Shown: positions 41,779 through 51,077 of the stretch, one piece after another
Numbering within the stretch: the first letter of the stretch is position 1
How the letters are laid out: each line of letters opens with the position of its first letter
Assembly: GCF_042657385.1 (NCBI RefSeq)
Contig: NZ_JBHSLA010000007.1
Coordinates: 1-64,000, forward strand
Length of the DNA: 64,000 nucleotides
Origin: Algorimicrobium hallyeonense
GTDB lineage: Bacteria > Bacteroidota > Bacteroidia > Flavobacteriales > Flavobacteriaceae
Direction: 5' to 3'
The notes under the pieces: generated by a model
Databases searched by the model: none
Seen by the model: the letters and a program-made list of their open reading frames with translations, nothing else
What the model was told of the DNA's origin: nothing
Translations under genes and position numbers: made by a program

Positions 41779-42498
41779 TTACTTTCTACGACGAGGTTTT
41801 GAATCTCTGTTTCCACCACGTCCACCTTTTCCTTGCTTTTTAGATAATCCAACAAGCGGAGAAAGTTCTCTTTTACCATATACTTCACCTTTCATGATCC
41901 ATACTTTAACACCTAATCTACCATAAGTAGTGTGTGCTTCAACTAAAGCATAGTCAATATCGGCTCTAAAGGTTGATAAAGGAATACGTCCTTCTTTGTA
42001 GTGTTCGCTACGTGCCATTTCAGCTCCGTTTAAACGTCCACTAATTTGAATTTTGATTCCTTCAGCATTCATTCTCATAGTTGCAGCAATGGCCATCTTA
42101 ATCGCACGTCTGTATGAGATACGATTTTCAATTTGACGAGCCACACTAGATGCAACTAAAAACGCATCAAGTTCCGGTCTTTTAATTTCAAATATATTTA
42201 TTTGAACTTCTTTACCAGTAATCTTTTTAAGCTCTTCCTTTAACTTGTCTACCTCTTGACCGCCTTTACCAATAATGATCCCAGGACGAGCCGTTGTGAT
42301 AGTAACGGTTACAAGTTTAAGCGTACGCTCAATAATTACTCGTGAAACACTAGCTTTAGATAGACGTGCATGAACGTACTTTCTGATCTTATCGTCTTCG
42401 GCAAGTTTATCACCATAATCGTTTCCTCCGTACCAGTTAGATTCCCATCCTCTGATAATTCCTAAACGATTTCCGATTGGATTTGTTTTTTGTCCCAT
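41779..42498 (-). CDS. rpsC: 30S ribosomal protein S3
   Basis: 239 aa. 'MGQKTNPIGNRLGIIRGWESNWYGG' start, KH domain with 'RPGIIIGKGGQEVDKLKEEL', and C-terminal 'GRLNGAEMARSEHYKEGRIPLSTFRADIDYALVEAHTTYGRLGVKVWIMKGEV'. A short Gly/Arg-rich tail follows. S3 lies at the mRNA entry with helicase-linked residues. Confidence 0.97.
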   Translation of the reverse strand: MGQKTNPIGNRLGIIRGWESNWYGGNDYGDKLAEDDKIRKYVHARLSKASVSRVIIERTLKLVTVTITTARPGIIIGKGGQEVDKLKEELKKITGKEVQINIFEIKRPELDAFLVASSVARQIENRISYRRAIKMAIAATMRMNAEGIKIQISGRLNGAEMARSEHYKEGRIPLSTFRADIDYALVEAHTTYGRLGVKVWIMKGEVYGKRELSPLVGLSKKQGKGGRGGNRDSKPRRRK

Positions 42499-42504
42499 AT
42501 CTAT

Positions 42505-42912
42505 TTAAGCTTGTGTGTTATTGTTAGCTCCAACTACGATTGTTACGTGGTTTGAACGTTTTCTAATTCTGTGTGCACGACCTTGTGGTGCTGGACGCAA
42601 TCTCTTTAACATTGAGCCACCATCTACACGGATCTCCTTAACAAATAATTCAGCATCTTCAATACTTGCATCTTCGTTCTTCGCTTGCCAGTTTGCAATG
42701 GCAGACAATAACAAAGTCTCTAAACGACCTGATGCTTCTTTTGAGCTAAATTTTAAAATATTAAGCGCTTTTTCTACGCGTTCACCTCTTACTAAATCGG
42801 CTACTAAACGCATTTTTCTCGGTGATGTAGGACAGTTATTAAGTTTTGCAAAAGCGATTTCCTTTTTTGCTTCCTTAATAGCGTCTGCCATTTGTTTTTT
42901 ACGACTTCCCAT
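42505..42912 (-). CDS. rplV: 50S ribosomal protein L22
   Basis: 135 aa. 'FAKLNNCPTSPRKMRLVADLVRGERVEKALNILKFSSK', 'EDAELFVKEIRVDGGSMLKRLRPAPQGRAHRIRKRSNHVTIVV' include the exit tunnel hairpin. An N-terminal extension of about 15 residues (MGSRKKQMADAIKEAKKE) is common in Flavobacteriaceae. Confidence 0.97.
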   Translation of the reverse strand: MGSRKKQMADAIKEAKKEIAFAKLNNCPTSPRKMRLVADLVRGERVEKALNILKFSSKEASGRLETLLLSAIANWQAKNEDASIEDAELFVKEIRVDGGSMLKRLRPAPQGRAHRIRKRSNHVTIVVGANNNTQA

Positions 42913-42918
42913 AGCTTA

Positions 42919-43197
42919 CTACTTTTTACCTTTATTTTTAGCACCTGCATGACCTCTAAAAGATCGTGTTGGTGAAAATTCTCCTAATTTGTGCCCTACC
43001 ATGTTTTCAGTTACATAAACAGGAACAAACTGACGTCCGTTATGTACTGCAATTGTTTGACCAACAAAATCTGGTGTAATCATTGAGGCTCTAGACCACG
43101 TTTTGATTACCGTTTTTTTGTTACCCTCCACATTGGAAGCCACTTTCTTCTCTAATTTATAATGAACGTAAGGTCCTTTTTTTAATGATCTTGACAT
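42919..43197 (-). CDS. rpsS: 30S ribosomal protein S19
   Basis: 92 aa. 'MSRSLKKGPYVHYKLEKKV', 'VIKTWSRASMITPDFVGQTIAVHNGRQFVPVYVTENMVGHKLGEFSPTRSFRGH' is complete. S19 pairs with S13 in the 30S head. Seven bp before rplV. Confidence 0.97.
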   Translation of the reverse strand: MSRSLKKGPYVHYKLEKKVASNVEGNKKTVIKTWSRASMITPDFVGQTIAVHNGRQFVPVYVTENMVGHKLGEFSPTRSFRGHAGAKNKGKK

Positions 43198-43200
43198 GTC

Positions 43201-44028
43201 TTATTTCTTTCTACGTTCTACAATATATTTATTACTCGCTTTTGTTTTAGAACGGGTTCTATAACCTTTAGCAGGTATACCATTTCTAGAACGTGGATGA
43301 CCACCTGAAGATTTACCTTCACCACCACCCATTGGGTGATCGACTGGGTTCATCACTACTGGTCTTGTACGAGGTCTTCTTCCTAACCATCTTGATCTAC
43401 CAGCTTTACCTGATACTAACAATTGATGATCTGAATTAGATACAACACCTATTGTAGCCATACAAGTAATTAACACTAAACGTGTTTCACCTGATGGTAA
43501 TTTTATAGATGCAAATTTATCACCTCTAGCCATTAACTGTGCAAATGTTCCAGCACTTCTAGCCATAACAGCTCCTTGACCTGGACGTAATTCTACACAA
43601 GAAATAATAGTTCCTAATGGAATTTGAGATAGTGGCATAGCATTACCAACTTCTGGAGCTACATTGCTGTCTCCGGAAACAATAGTCTGACCTACTTGTA
43701 AACCATTTTGAGCAATGATATACGCTTTCTCTCCATCTTGATAGTTTAACAACGCAATAAACGCTGTTCTGTTTGGATCATACTCGATAGACTTAACTTC
43801 AGCTGGAATTCCAGTTTTGTTACGTTTAAAATCGATAATACGATACCTTTTCTTATGACCACCACCTATGTAGCGCATAGTCATTTTTCCGCGACTGTTT
43901 CTACCACCAGACCTTTTTTTCGGAGCTAATAAACTTTTCTCCGGCTTATCAGTAGTAATGGCGTCGTAACCATTTACTACTCTAAATCGCTGTCCTGGTG
44001 TGATTGGTTTTAATTTTCTTACTGACAT
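43201..44028 (-). CDS. rplB: 50S ribosomal protein L2
   Basis: 275 aa. 'MSVRKLKPITPGQRFRVVNGYD', 'SGGRNSRGKMTMRYIGGGHKKRYRIIDFKRN', 'MARSAGTFAQLMARGDKFASIKLPSGE', and the C-terminal 'MNPVDHPMGGGEGKSSGGHPRS' with the His essential for peptidyl transfer. Complete. Confidence 0.98.
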   Translation of the reverse strand: MSVRKLKPITPGQRFRVVNGYDAITTDKPEKSLLAPKKRSGGRNSRGKMTMRYIGGGHKKRYRIIDFKRNKTGIPAEVKSIEYDPNRTAFIALLNYQDGEKAYIIAQNGLQVGQTIVSGDSNVAPEVGNAMPLSQIPLGTIISCVELRPGQGAVMARSAGTFAQLMARGDKFASIKLPSGETRLVLITCMATIGVVSNSDHQLLVSGKAGRSRWLGRRPRTRPVVMNPVDHPMGGGEGKSSGGHPRSRNGIPAKGYRTRSKTKASNKYIVERRKK

Positions 44029-44044
44029 TTTTTGTTGTCTTTAA

Positions 44045-44335
44045 TTACATGTTACTGTATAAATCAATCATTTCACCTTCCGCCAGTTGTACAATTGCCT
44101 TTTTAACAGCATTTGTTTTACCATGTTGAATACCAGTTTTTGTAAACTTAGTACTTCTATCTGGACGGACATTAATAGTACGAACTTTTTCAACAGAAAC
44201 GCCATAAGCAGCTTCCACCGCTTTTTTGATTTCTACCTTGTTCGCCTTGGTATTCACCGCGAAAGTATAGCAGTTTCTTAACTCGCTATTAGCAGTCGCT
44301 TTTTCTGTGATTATAGGTTTAATTAAGATGTTCAT
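44045..44335 (-). CDS. rplW: 50S ribosomal protein L23
   Basis: 96 aa. 'MNILIKPIITEKATANSELRNCYTFAVNTKANKVEIKKAVEAAYGVSVEKVRTINVRP'. Exit tunnel protein where trigger factor docks. Sixteen bp before rplB. Confidence 0.97.
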   Translation of the reverse strand: MNILIKPIITEKATANSELRNCYTFAVNTKANKVEIKKAVEAAYGVSVEKVRTINVRPDRSTKFTKTGIQHGKTNAVKKAIVQLAEGEMIDLYSNM

Positions 44336-44342
44336 CTGTTTC

Positions 44343-44972
44343 TTATTTACTTAAATTCGTTACAATTCCTTCTAAAGAACTCTCTAAAAGCACTACTTGA
44401 TTTGCATTTAAAATCTTGTAAGTACTTATTTCCGAGCTAGTTATAACTTCAGAACCTTTTAAATTGCGTGACGACAAATATACATTATTATTTGAAGCAC
44501 CCAACACAAAGAGAGATTTTTTATTGACTAGGTCTAAAGCTTTTAAAACTGCTGTGAAGTTTTTTGTTTTTGGAGACTCAAAATTAAAGTCCTCTAAAAC
44601 TACGATTGATTTCTCGTTTGCTTTAATTGATAAAGCAGATTTACGAGCTAATCGTTTCACATTTTTGTTTAACTTAAAGCTATAGTTTCTAGGTCTAGGT
44701 CCGAACATACGTCCACCACCTTTAAAAAGACCAGATTTTATACTACCAGCACGCGCTGTACCTGTTCCTTTTTGTTTCTTTATTTTACGTGTACTACCAG
44801 AAATTTCTGCACGTTCTTTTGCTTTATGAGTCCCTTGTCTTTGGTTTGCTAAATATTGTTTAACATCCAAATAAACCGCATGATTATTAGGCTCAATAGC
44901 AAACACATCTTTAGACAAGTCAACTTGTCTTCCTGTGTCTTTTCCGTTTAAATCTAAAACTGCTACTTTCAT
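44343..44972 (-). CDS. rplD: 50S ribosomal protein L4
   Basis: 209 aa. 'MKVAVLDLNGKDTGRQVDLS', 'QGTHKAKERAEISGSTRKIKKQKGTGTARAGSIKSGLFKGGGRMFGPRPR' (tunnel loop), and C-terminal 'VVLLESSLEGIVTNLSK'. In E. coli L4 represses the S10 operon through the leader; here the possible leader would lie upstream of rplC. ATG overlaps the rplC stop by one base (TAATG). Confidence 0.97.
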   Translation of the reverse strand: MKVAVLDLNGKDTGRQVDLSKDVFAIEPNNHAVYLDVKQYLANQRQGTHKAKERAEISGSTRKIKKQKGTGTARAGSIKSGLFKGGGRMFGPRPRNYSFKLNKNVKRLARKSALSIKANEKSIVVLEDFNFESPKTKNFTAVLKALDLVNKKSLFVLGASNNNVYLSSRNLKGSEVITSSEISTYKILNANQVVLLESSLEGIVTNLSK

Positions 44973-45589
44973 TATTTTCTAATAATTACATAAGCGTTTT
45001 TATGTCCAGGAACACATCCTTTAACAACTAGTAGGTTCTTTTCAGCAACTACTTTTAAAACTCTTAAATTTTCAACTTTTACTTGATCAGTTCCCATTCT
45101 TCCTGCCATCTTCATTCCTTTAAATACTCTTGCAGGATATGAAGCCGCACCAATAGAACCAGGAGCTCTTAAACGGTTGTGTTGACCGTGAGTAGCTTGA
45201 CCCACACCAGCAAAACCATGACGTTTAACAACACCTTGAAATCCTTTACCTTTAGATGTCCCAGAAATATCTACGAACTCTCCTTCAGCAAAATGCTCAA
45301 CTGTTATTGCATCACCTAATTTGTACTCCTTATCAAAACCTTTAAATTCAACGATCTTGCGTTTTACAGAAGTTCCTGCTTTTTTAGCGTGACCTAGGTC
45401 CGCTTTAGTAGCGCTTTTTTCTGTCGCGTCATCGAAACCAAGTTGTACAGCACTATAACCGTCAACTTCTTCAGTTCTGACTTGGGTAACGATACATGGT
45501 CCAGCTTCGATTACTGTACATGGAATGTTTTTTCCATTTTCATCGAAGATGCTGGTCATACCGATTTTTTTTCCAATTAACCCAGACAT
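44972..45589 (-). CDS. rplC: 50S ribosomal protein L3
   Basis: 205 aa. 'MSGLIGKKIGMTSIFDENGKNIPCTVIEAGPC', 'GKGFQGVVKRHGFAGVGQATHGQHNRLRAPGSIGAASYPARVFKGMKMAGRMG' is the L3 signature, whose loop reaches the peptidyl transferase centre. First gene after a 169-bp structured gap behind rpsJ. Confidence 0.97.
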   Translation of the reverse strand: MSGLIGKKIGMTSIFDENGKNIPCTVIEAGPCIVTQVRTEEVDGYSAVQLGFDDATEKSATKADLGHAKKAGTSVKRKIVEFKGFDKEYKLGDAITVEHFAEGEFVDISGTSKGKGFQGVVKRHGFAGVGQATHGQHNRLRAPGSIGAASYPARVFKGMKMAGRMGTDQVKVENLRVLKVVAEKNLLVVKGCVPGHKNAYVIIRK

Positions 45590-45610
45590 AATTTTTCTTT
45601 ATTATATTAT

Positions 45611-45630
45611 GGACAACTCGCGATTTGTCC
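45611..45630 (-). promoter_or_regulatory. Hairpin in the rplC leader
   Basis: GGACAA (45611-45616) pairs with TTGTCC (45625-45630), enclosing CTCGCGAT; a second TCGCGA word lies at 45652-45657. It ends 21 bp before the rplC ATG and could be part of an S10-operon leader structure. Inference only. Confidence 0.4.
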
Positions 45631-45672
45631 TGCTTGTTTGTTTATGGATGATTCGCGACTCACCCGTAAAAT

Positions 45673-45706
45673 ATTCAAGGCTGAAAAATACGTTTCAGCC
45701 TTGAAT
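45673..45706 (-). terminator. Strong hairpin between rpsJ and rplC
   Basis: 14-bp perfect stem ATTCAAGGCTGAAA (45673-45686) with TTTCAGCCTTGAAT (45693-45706), 6-nt loop; the minus strand continues ATTTTA. It may end part of the str transcript or attenuate entry into the S10 genes. Confidence 0.65.
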
Positions 45707-45758
45707 TGTATTTTTCCGTTTTTCCCTAACCAATCGTTAAGGACATGTAAGCTTATAA

Positions 45759-46064
45759 CTAAACTTTGATCTCTACTTCTACACCACTTGGTAACTCTAG
45801 CTTCATTAGAGCATCAATTGTTTTTGAAGAAGACGAGTAAATATCAAGTAAACGCTTGTAAGAGCTTAATTGAAATTGTTCTCTAGACTTCTTGTTAACG
45901 TGTGGAGAACGCAATACAGTGAAAATTTTCTTGTGTGTTGGTAATGGAATTGGTCCCGTTACAACTGCACCTGTACTTTTTACTGTTTTTACAATCTTTT
46001 CAGCAGACTTGTCTACTAAATTGTGATCGTAAGACTTTAATTTTATTCTAATTTTTTGACTCAT
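45759..46064 (-). CDS. rpsJ: 30S ribosomal protein S10
   Basis: 101 aa. 'MSQKIRIKLKSYDHNLVDKSAEKIVKTVKSTGAVVTGPIPLPTHK' and 'HVNKKSREQFQLSSYKRLLDIYS' are complete. S10 (NusE) also joins antitermination complexes. It is 11 bp after fusA, so part of the str group, the usual Bacteroidota order in which tuf is absent. Confidence 0.97.
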   Translation of the reverse strand: MSQKIRIKLKSYDHNLVDKSAEKIVKTVKSTGAVVTGPIPLPTHKKIFTVLRSPHVNKKSREQFQLSSYKRLLDIYSSSSKTIDALMKLELPSGVEVEIKV

Positions 46065-46075
46065 TTTCTTAAGAT

Positions 46076-48202
46076 TTACGATTCAATACCTTTAGCAGCT
46101 TTTATAACCTCTTCTGAAATATTAGAAGGTGTTTCAGCATAGTGTGAAAATTCCATTGTTGATGTTGCACGTCCTGATGACAATGTTCTTAATGTGGTAA
46201 CATATCCAAACATTTCAGATAAAGGAACAGTGGCTTTAATAGTTTTTGCACCTGCTCTATCACCCATATCACTCATTTGTCCACGACGACGGTTTAAATC
46301 TCCTACAATATCACCCATGTTTTCTTCTGGTGTAATCACCTCCAATTTCATGATTGGTTCCATTATAACAGCTTTAGCCGCTTTTGCACAATTTTTAAAT
46401 CCTAATTTAGCTGCTAATTCGAATGATAATTGATCCGAATCCACATCATGGTAAGATCCATCCTTCAATGTCACTTTCATAGAATCGATTTCATATCCAG
46501 CTAAAGGACCATTTACCATAGCCATTTTGAATCCTTTTTCAATAGAAGGGATAAATTCTTTAGGAACGTTACCACCTTTAATAATAGATTCAAACTGAAG
46601 ACCTACGACACCTTCATCTGCTGGTTCCACCGTAAATACGATATCAGCAAATTTACCACGACCACCAGATTGTTTTTTATAAACTTCTCTATGGTCTGCT
46701 GCAGCTGTAATAGCTTCTTTATATTCTACTTGAGGCTCACCTTGATTCACCTCTACTTTAAACTCACGACGTAAACGATCTACAATAATATCTAAGTGAA
46801 GCTCACCCATTCCTGATATAATAGTTTGCCCTGAATTCTCGTCTGTTCTAGCTGTAAATGTTGGATCCTCTTCAGCTAATTTAGCTAAAGCCATACCCAT
46901 TTTATCAACATCTGCTTTCGTTTTTGGCTCCACAGCAATACCAATTACTGGATCTGGGAAGTCCATAGATTCTAAAACAATTGGATGTTTCTCATCAGAC
47001 ATGGTATCACCAGTCTTAATATCTTTAAATCCTACTGCCGCTCCAATATCACCTGCTTCAATAAAATCGATAGCATTTTGCTTATTGGCGTGCATTTGGT
47101 AGATTCGTGAAATACGTTCTTTTTTACCTGAACGGTTGTTCAAGATATAAGAACCAGCATCTAAACGTCCTGAATAGGCACGGAAGAATGCTAAACGACC
47201 TACGAATGGATCTGTTGCAATTTTAAATGCTAAAGCTGAAAAAGGTTCTTTAACACTAGGCTTACGTCTTTCTTCTTTGTCTGTTTCAGGGTTTGTACCT
47301 ATAACACTTTCTCTATCCATTGGAGATGGTAAATAACGACATACAGCATCTAATAAAAACTGAACCCCTTTATTTTTAAACGAAGAACCACAAACCATAG
47401 GAATGATAGCCATATCCATTACAGCAGCTCTCAGTGCAGCGTGCACTTCGTCCTCTGTAATAGAGTCTTCATCCTCCATGAATTTCTCTAATAAGTTCTC
47501 ATCATAACTTGCAACCTCCTCGATTAACAAAGCACGATATTTACGTACTTCGTCTTTCATATCTTCAGGAATTGGAACAACATCAAATGTAGATCCAAAA
47601 TTGTCATCGTGCCAAACAATGGCTCTATTCTTAACTAAATCTACAATACCTTTAAAATCTCCTTCTTCACCAATGTTTAAAACGATTGGCACTGCGTTAG
47701 ATTTTAACATGTCTTTTACTTGCTGACAAACACCTAAAAAGTTAGATCCCTGACGGTCCATTTTATTAACGAAACCAATACGAGGCACTTTATAGTTATC
47801 TGCAAGTCTCCAGTTAGTTTCAGATTGAGGCTCAACACCATCAACCGCACTAAATAAGAATACTAAACCATCTAATACACGTAATGAACGATTTACTTCA
47901 ACAGTAAAATCTACGTGACCAGGAGTGTCAATAATATTAAAATGGTAACCTTGAGCTTCAGCTGTAGGCTCTCCATTCTCTTTAGGAAATACCCATTCGC
48001 AAGTTGTAGCTGCAGACGTAATTGTAATACCTCTTTCCGCTTCTTGCTCCATCCAGTCCATTGTAGAAGCACCATCGTGTACTTCTCCAATTTTGTGTGA
48101 TACTCCCGTATAAAAAAGAATACGCTCTGTTGTTGTTGTTTTACCAGCATCAATATGAGCAGCAATTCCTATATTTCTTGTTAATCTTAAATCTCTTGCC
48201 AT
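46076..48202 (-). CDS. fusA: Elongation factor G
   Basis: 708 aa. GTPase motifs: 'AHIDAGKTTTTERILFYTG' (G1), 'AERGITI' (G2 Thr), 'DTPGHVDFT' (G3), 'NKMD' (G4). Domains II-V follow, with 'SGMGELHLDIIVDRL' and 'MEPIMKLEVITPEENMGDIVGDLNRRRGQ' near the C-terminus. It drives translocation of tRNA and mRNA. The only fusA in the window and intact. Four bp after rpsG. Confidence 0.98.
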   Translation of the reverse strand: MARDLRLTRNIGIAAHIDAGKTTTTERILFYTGVSHKIGEVHDGASTMDWMEQEAERGITITSAATTCEWVFPKENGEPTAEAQGYHFNIIDTPGHVDFTVEVNRSLRVLDGLVFLFSAVDGVEPQSETNWRLADNYKVPRIGFVNKMDRQGSNFLGVCQQVKDMLKSNAVPIVLNIGEEGDFKGIVDLVKNRAIVWHDDNFGSTFDVVPIPEDMKDEVRKYRALLIEEVASYDENLLEKFMEDEDSITEDEVHAALRAAVMDMAIIPMVCGSSFKNKGVQFLLDAVCRYLPSPMDRESVIGTNPETDKEERRKPSVKEPFSALAFKIATDPFVGRLAFFRAYSGRLDAGSYILNNRSGKKERISRIYQMHANKQNAIDFIEAGDIGAAVGFKDIKTGDTMSDEKHPIVLESMDFPDPVIGIAVEPKTKADVDKMGMALAKLAEEDPTFTARTDENSGQTIISGMGELHLDIIVDRLRREFKVEVNQGEPQVEYKEAITAAADHREVYKKQSGGRGKFADIVFTVEPADEGVVGLQFESIIKGGNVPKEFIPSIEKGFKMAMVNGPLAGYEIDSMKVTLKDGSYHDVDSDQLSFELAAKLGFKNCAKAAKAVIMEPIMKLEVITPEENMGDIVGDLNRRRGQMSDMGDRAGAKTIKATVPLSEMFGYVTTLRTLSSGRATSTMEFSHYAETPSNISEEVIKAAKGIES

Positions 48203-48205
48203 TTC

Positions 48206-48682
48206 TTAAAATCTAAAGTGTGAGAATGCTTTATTTGCTTCGGCCATTTTATGTGTATCAACACGCTTTTTAACCGCTGCTCCTTCTTCTTTAGCTGCTG
48301 CTAAAATTTCTGAAGCTAAACGCTGCGCCATTGATTTTTCATTTCTCTTACGCGAATAGCTAATTAGCCATTTCATTGCAGTAGAAACTTTACGGTCTGG
48401 ACGGATTTGCATAGGAATTTGGAATGTAGCACCACCAACACGACGACTACGTACTTCTACGTGAGGCATCACATTAGATAAAGCATCTTTCCACATTTCT
48501 AGTGCAGTTTTCTCATCATCTGTTTTCTTTTCTTCTACGATATCAATTGCATCGTAAAACACTTTAAAAGCTACTGACTTCTTACCATCCCACATCATCA
48601 TGTTTACGAATCTAGTTACTAACTGATCGTTAAAACGTGGATCTGGTAAAAGCGGTCTCTTTTTTGCTGCTCTTTTTCTCAT
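48206..48682 (-). CDS. rpsG: 30S ribosomal protein S7
   Basis: 158 aa. 'MRKRAAKKRPLLPDPRFNDQLVTRFVNMMMWDGKKS', 'MWKDALSNVMPHVEVRSRRVGGATFQIP', 'RKRNEKSMAQRLASEILAAAKEEGAAVKKRVDTHKMAEANKAFSHFRF'. Organises the 30S head. Confidence 0.97.
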   Translation of the reverse strand: MRKRAAKKRPLLPDPRFNDQLVTRFVNMMMWDGKKSVAFKVFYDAIDIVEEKKTDDEKTALEMWKDALSNVMPHVEVRSRRVGGATFQIPMQIRPDRKVSTAMKWLISYSRKRNEKSMAQRLASEILAAAKEEGAAVKKRVDTHKMAEANKAFSHFRF

Positions 48683-48705
48683 GTCTTCTTCTTAAAGTTT
48701 TTTAA

Positions 48706-49080
48706 TTACTTTTTAGGGCGTTTTGCACCATACTTAGATCTACGTTGCGTTCTACCTGCAACACCTGCTGTGTCTAAGGCACCACGTACAATGTGATATC
48801 TAACTCCTGGTAAATCTTTTACCCTTCCACCTCTAACCAATACTATCGAGTGTTCTTGTAGGTTGTGTCCTTCTCCTGGGATGTAGGCATTTACTTCTTT
48901 ACCATTTGTTAACCTTACCCTTGCAACTTTACGCATTGCAGAATTTGGTTTCTTAGGTGTAGTAGTGTAAACACGCGTACATACTCCACGTCTTTGTGGA
49001 CACGAATCTAAAGCAACCGATTTACTCTTCTTGGTTATTTTGGTTCTTCCTTTACGTACTAATTGTGAAATTGTTGGCAT
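48706..49080 (-). CDS. rpsL: 30S ribosomal protein S12
   Basis: 124 aa. 'MPTISQLVRKGRTKITKKSKS', 'SCPQRRGVCTRVYTTTPKKPNSAMRKVARVRLTNG', 'YIPGEGHNLQEHSIVLVRGGRVKDLPGVRYH'. Residues equivalent to K43 (TPKKPNS) and K88 (RVKDLPG) are wild type, so no streptomycin-resistant change is seen. First gene of the cluster; a full promoter lies 44 bp upstream. Confidence 0.98.
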   Translation of the reverse strand: MPTISQLVRKGRTKITKKSKSVALDSCPQRRGVCTRVYTTTPKKPNSAMRKVARVRLTNGKEVNAYIPGEGHNLQEHSIVLVRGGRVKDLPGVRYHIVRGALDTAGVAGRTQRRSKYGAKRPKK

Positions 49081-49123
49081 ATATTTCTATATAATTTATG
49101 TTTAACCTCTCATTTGAGGGCTG

Positions 49124-49154
49124 CAAAGGTAGAAATAAAATTTAATTTTTCAAA
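49124..49154 (-). promoter_or_regulatory. Promoter of the rpsL-to-rplQ ribosomal cluster
   Basis: Minus strand TTTG (49154-49151), 19 bp, TACCTTTG (49131-49124). This is an ideal Bacteroidota promoter (TTTG-N19-TAnnTTTG), 44 bp upstream of rpsL. Confidence 0.85.
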
Positions 49155-49259
49155 CGTTAATTCATTAATTTTCAATTCTAATTAAAAATCACACACCAAA
49201 TTATATCAAAACGAATCTTTTTGCGTTAGTTTTACATTTTAAAGACTTTCATAAAAAGC

Positions 49260-50957
49260 GTGCATAGATTTCTTTTTTTATTCCTTATTACACTCTTTGG
49301 ATCAACTTCTGATTTAATGGGACAAAATTTGTATCTAAAAATTCAAAACGAATTAACAGAAAACACCTCTGTCATAGACTCCATAGGCTATCAAAAAAAA
49401 CACGCGGATTACAATTCATTAAACCGCGAAATAGATACGCTTAAATATCAATTAAGCAAATTGGGATATATTGATTCCAAATGGCATGGTATTACCAAAA
49501 AAAATGATTCTATGTTTGAAACTTCCGTTTCATTAGGCCAACCTTACAAAAATATAGATGTCTATTTTAATTCCAAGAACCTTCCGCCAGGCACATTAAA
49601 ACAGTTACGTGTTCATAGTAGTAAATTGTATTTTACAATCCGTTTTAAAGAAATTGAACAAACACTTCAATTTATCAATAAAAAAATATCAGACCAAGGC
49701 CTACCTTTTAATACGCTTAAACTGGATAACATAAAAAAATCAGGGGTTAACAGATTAAAAGCAGATTTAGTTCTGTCTGGAGATAATGAAATGCGCTTTG
49801 TTAATAAAATAGTTGTTAAGGGATATGACAAGTTTCCGAAGTCATACTTAAAATATTTTTTAAAATTACGAACAGGCAAACCTTTAAACTTATCGGAAAT
49901 AAAAAAACAAACAAACTTACTTCAGGAATTACCATTTGCCAATCAATTAAGAGAGCCTGAAATTTTATTCAGTAAAGACTCTACCATATTATATGTCTAC
50001 ATTGAAAAAACAAAAAGCAACACCTTTGATGGTTTTCTAGGATTTGGAACCAATGAAGAGACGAGCAAACTAGAATTAACAGGCTACCTAAATCTTGAAC
50101 TCACCAATAATTTGAATTTTGGAGAAAGTTTATCATTAGCATATAGAAGCGATGAGAGTGAACAAAAATCGTTTAACGTAAATGTAAAACTACCCTATTT
50201 ATTTAATTCGCCTATTGGCACAGAATTAGAGCTTACTATTTTCAAAAAAGACTCTTCGTTTACAACGGCCGACCAAAGCGCACGAATTAATTACCAATTA
50301 AATTCCAAAAATCAATTTTCCGTTGGCATTAAATCCACCAAATCAAACAACCTTTTAAGCAGTACCAATTTAAATCCATTTATTAAAGATTACGAAACAA
50401 CTTTCTACACAATTGGCTACACATTTATAAATCGGATTCCCGACCTTTCAATATTTAAAAGAAATGCACAAATCTACTTGGAAACCGGCATTGGTAATCG
50501 GACCATTTCACAACAAAAAGATCAGCAATATCAATACCGCGTGGACGCCTTTAAAATCTTCAATTTAAACTCAAAAAACAATGTTTATTTAAGGACAACT
50601 AGTTTTGGTTTGTTTTCAGACAGTTATTTAGAGAATGAATTAAGCAGGTTTGGCGGTATAAATTCCATTAGAGGTTTTGAAGAAAACAGCTTAAGCGCCA
50701 CATTGTACGGCATACTAGCTACCGAGTATCGGTATTCATTAAGCAGTGATTTATATATACACTCTATAATAGATTTAGCCTATTTTGAAAATAAAATAAT
50801 AGATCAAAAAGAAAAACTATATAGTTTCGGTTTTGGTTTCGGTTTAAACACCAAAGCCGGACTTTTACGCTTCAATTATGCTAACGGTAAAAGCGAAAAC
50901 CAAAGTTTCAAACTATCCAATTCCAAAATACATTTAAGTTTATCCGCACTTTTTTAG
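49260..50957 (+). CDS. BamA/TamA-like outer-membrane beta-barrel protein
   Basis: 565 aa from a GTG start; no upstream ATG is in frame and the GTG gives a fine signal peptide (MHRFLFLFLITLFGSTSD, cleavage near GQN). Residues about 25-240 hold POTRA-like alpha/beta units (with 'KIVVKGYDKFPKSYLKYFLKLRTGKPL' typical of a POTRA end). The rest is a barrel of about 16 strands with 'FGGINSIRGFEENSL' (the conserved RGF motif of Omp85 loop 6) and final 'LSLSALF'. It should insert or export outer-membrane proteins; the gene is divergent from rpsL. Confidence 0.82.
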   Translation: MHRFLFLFLITLFGSTSDLMGQNLYLKIQNELTENTSVIDSIGYQKKHADYNSLNREIDTLKYQLSKLGYIDSKWHGITKKNDSMFETSVSLGQPYKNIDVYFNSKNLPPGTLKQLRVHSSKLYFTIRFKEIEQTLQFINKKISDQGLPFNTLKLDNIKKSGVNRLKADLVLSGDNEMRFVNKIVVKGYDKFPKSYLKYFLKLRTGKPLNLSEIKKQTNLLQELPFANQLREPEILFSKDSTILYVYIEKTKSNTFDGFLGFGTNEETSKLELTGYLNLELTNNLNFGESLSLAYRSDESEQKSFNVNVKLPYLFNSPIGTELELTIFKKDSSFTTADQSARINYQLNSKNQFSVGIKSTKSNNLLSSTNLNPFIKDYETTFYTIGYTFINRIPDLSIFKRNAQIYLETGIGNRTISQQKDQQYQYRVDAFKIFNLNSKNNVYLRTTSFGLFSDSYLENELSRFGGINSIRGFEENSLSATLYGILATEYRYSLSSDLYIHSIIDLAYFENKIIDQKEKLYSFGFGFGLNTKAGLLRFNYANGKSENQSFKLSNSKIHLSLSALF

Positions 50958-51077
50958 GAATAATAGGTGTTAAAAAGCGTAGTTTTTGAAAATATTTTGA
51001 AATTTTAACCCTTATTTATTGTTTAATTAACTTTTTATTATGATTTTTGGCCTAGACTAATTCAAATAAAATACAAA

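Noticed and set aside
42515..42952. 145-aa plus-strand open frame opposite rplV
   Set aside because: It is the shadow of rplV and rpsS, with no promoter or motif.
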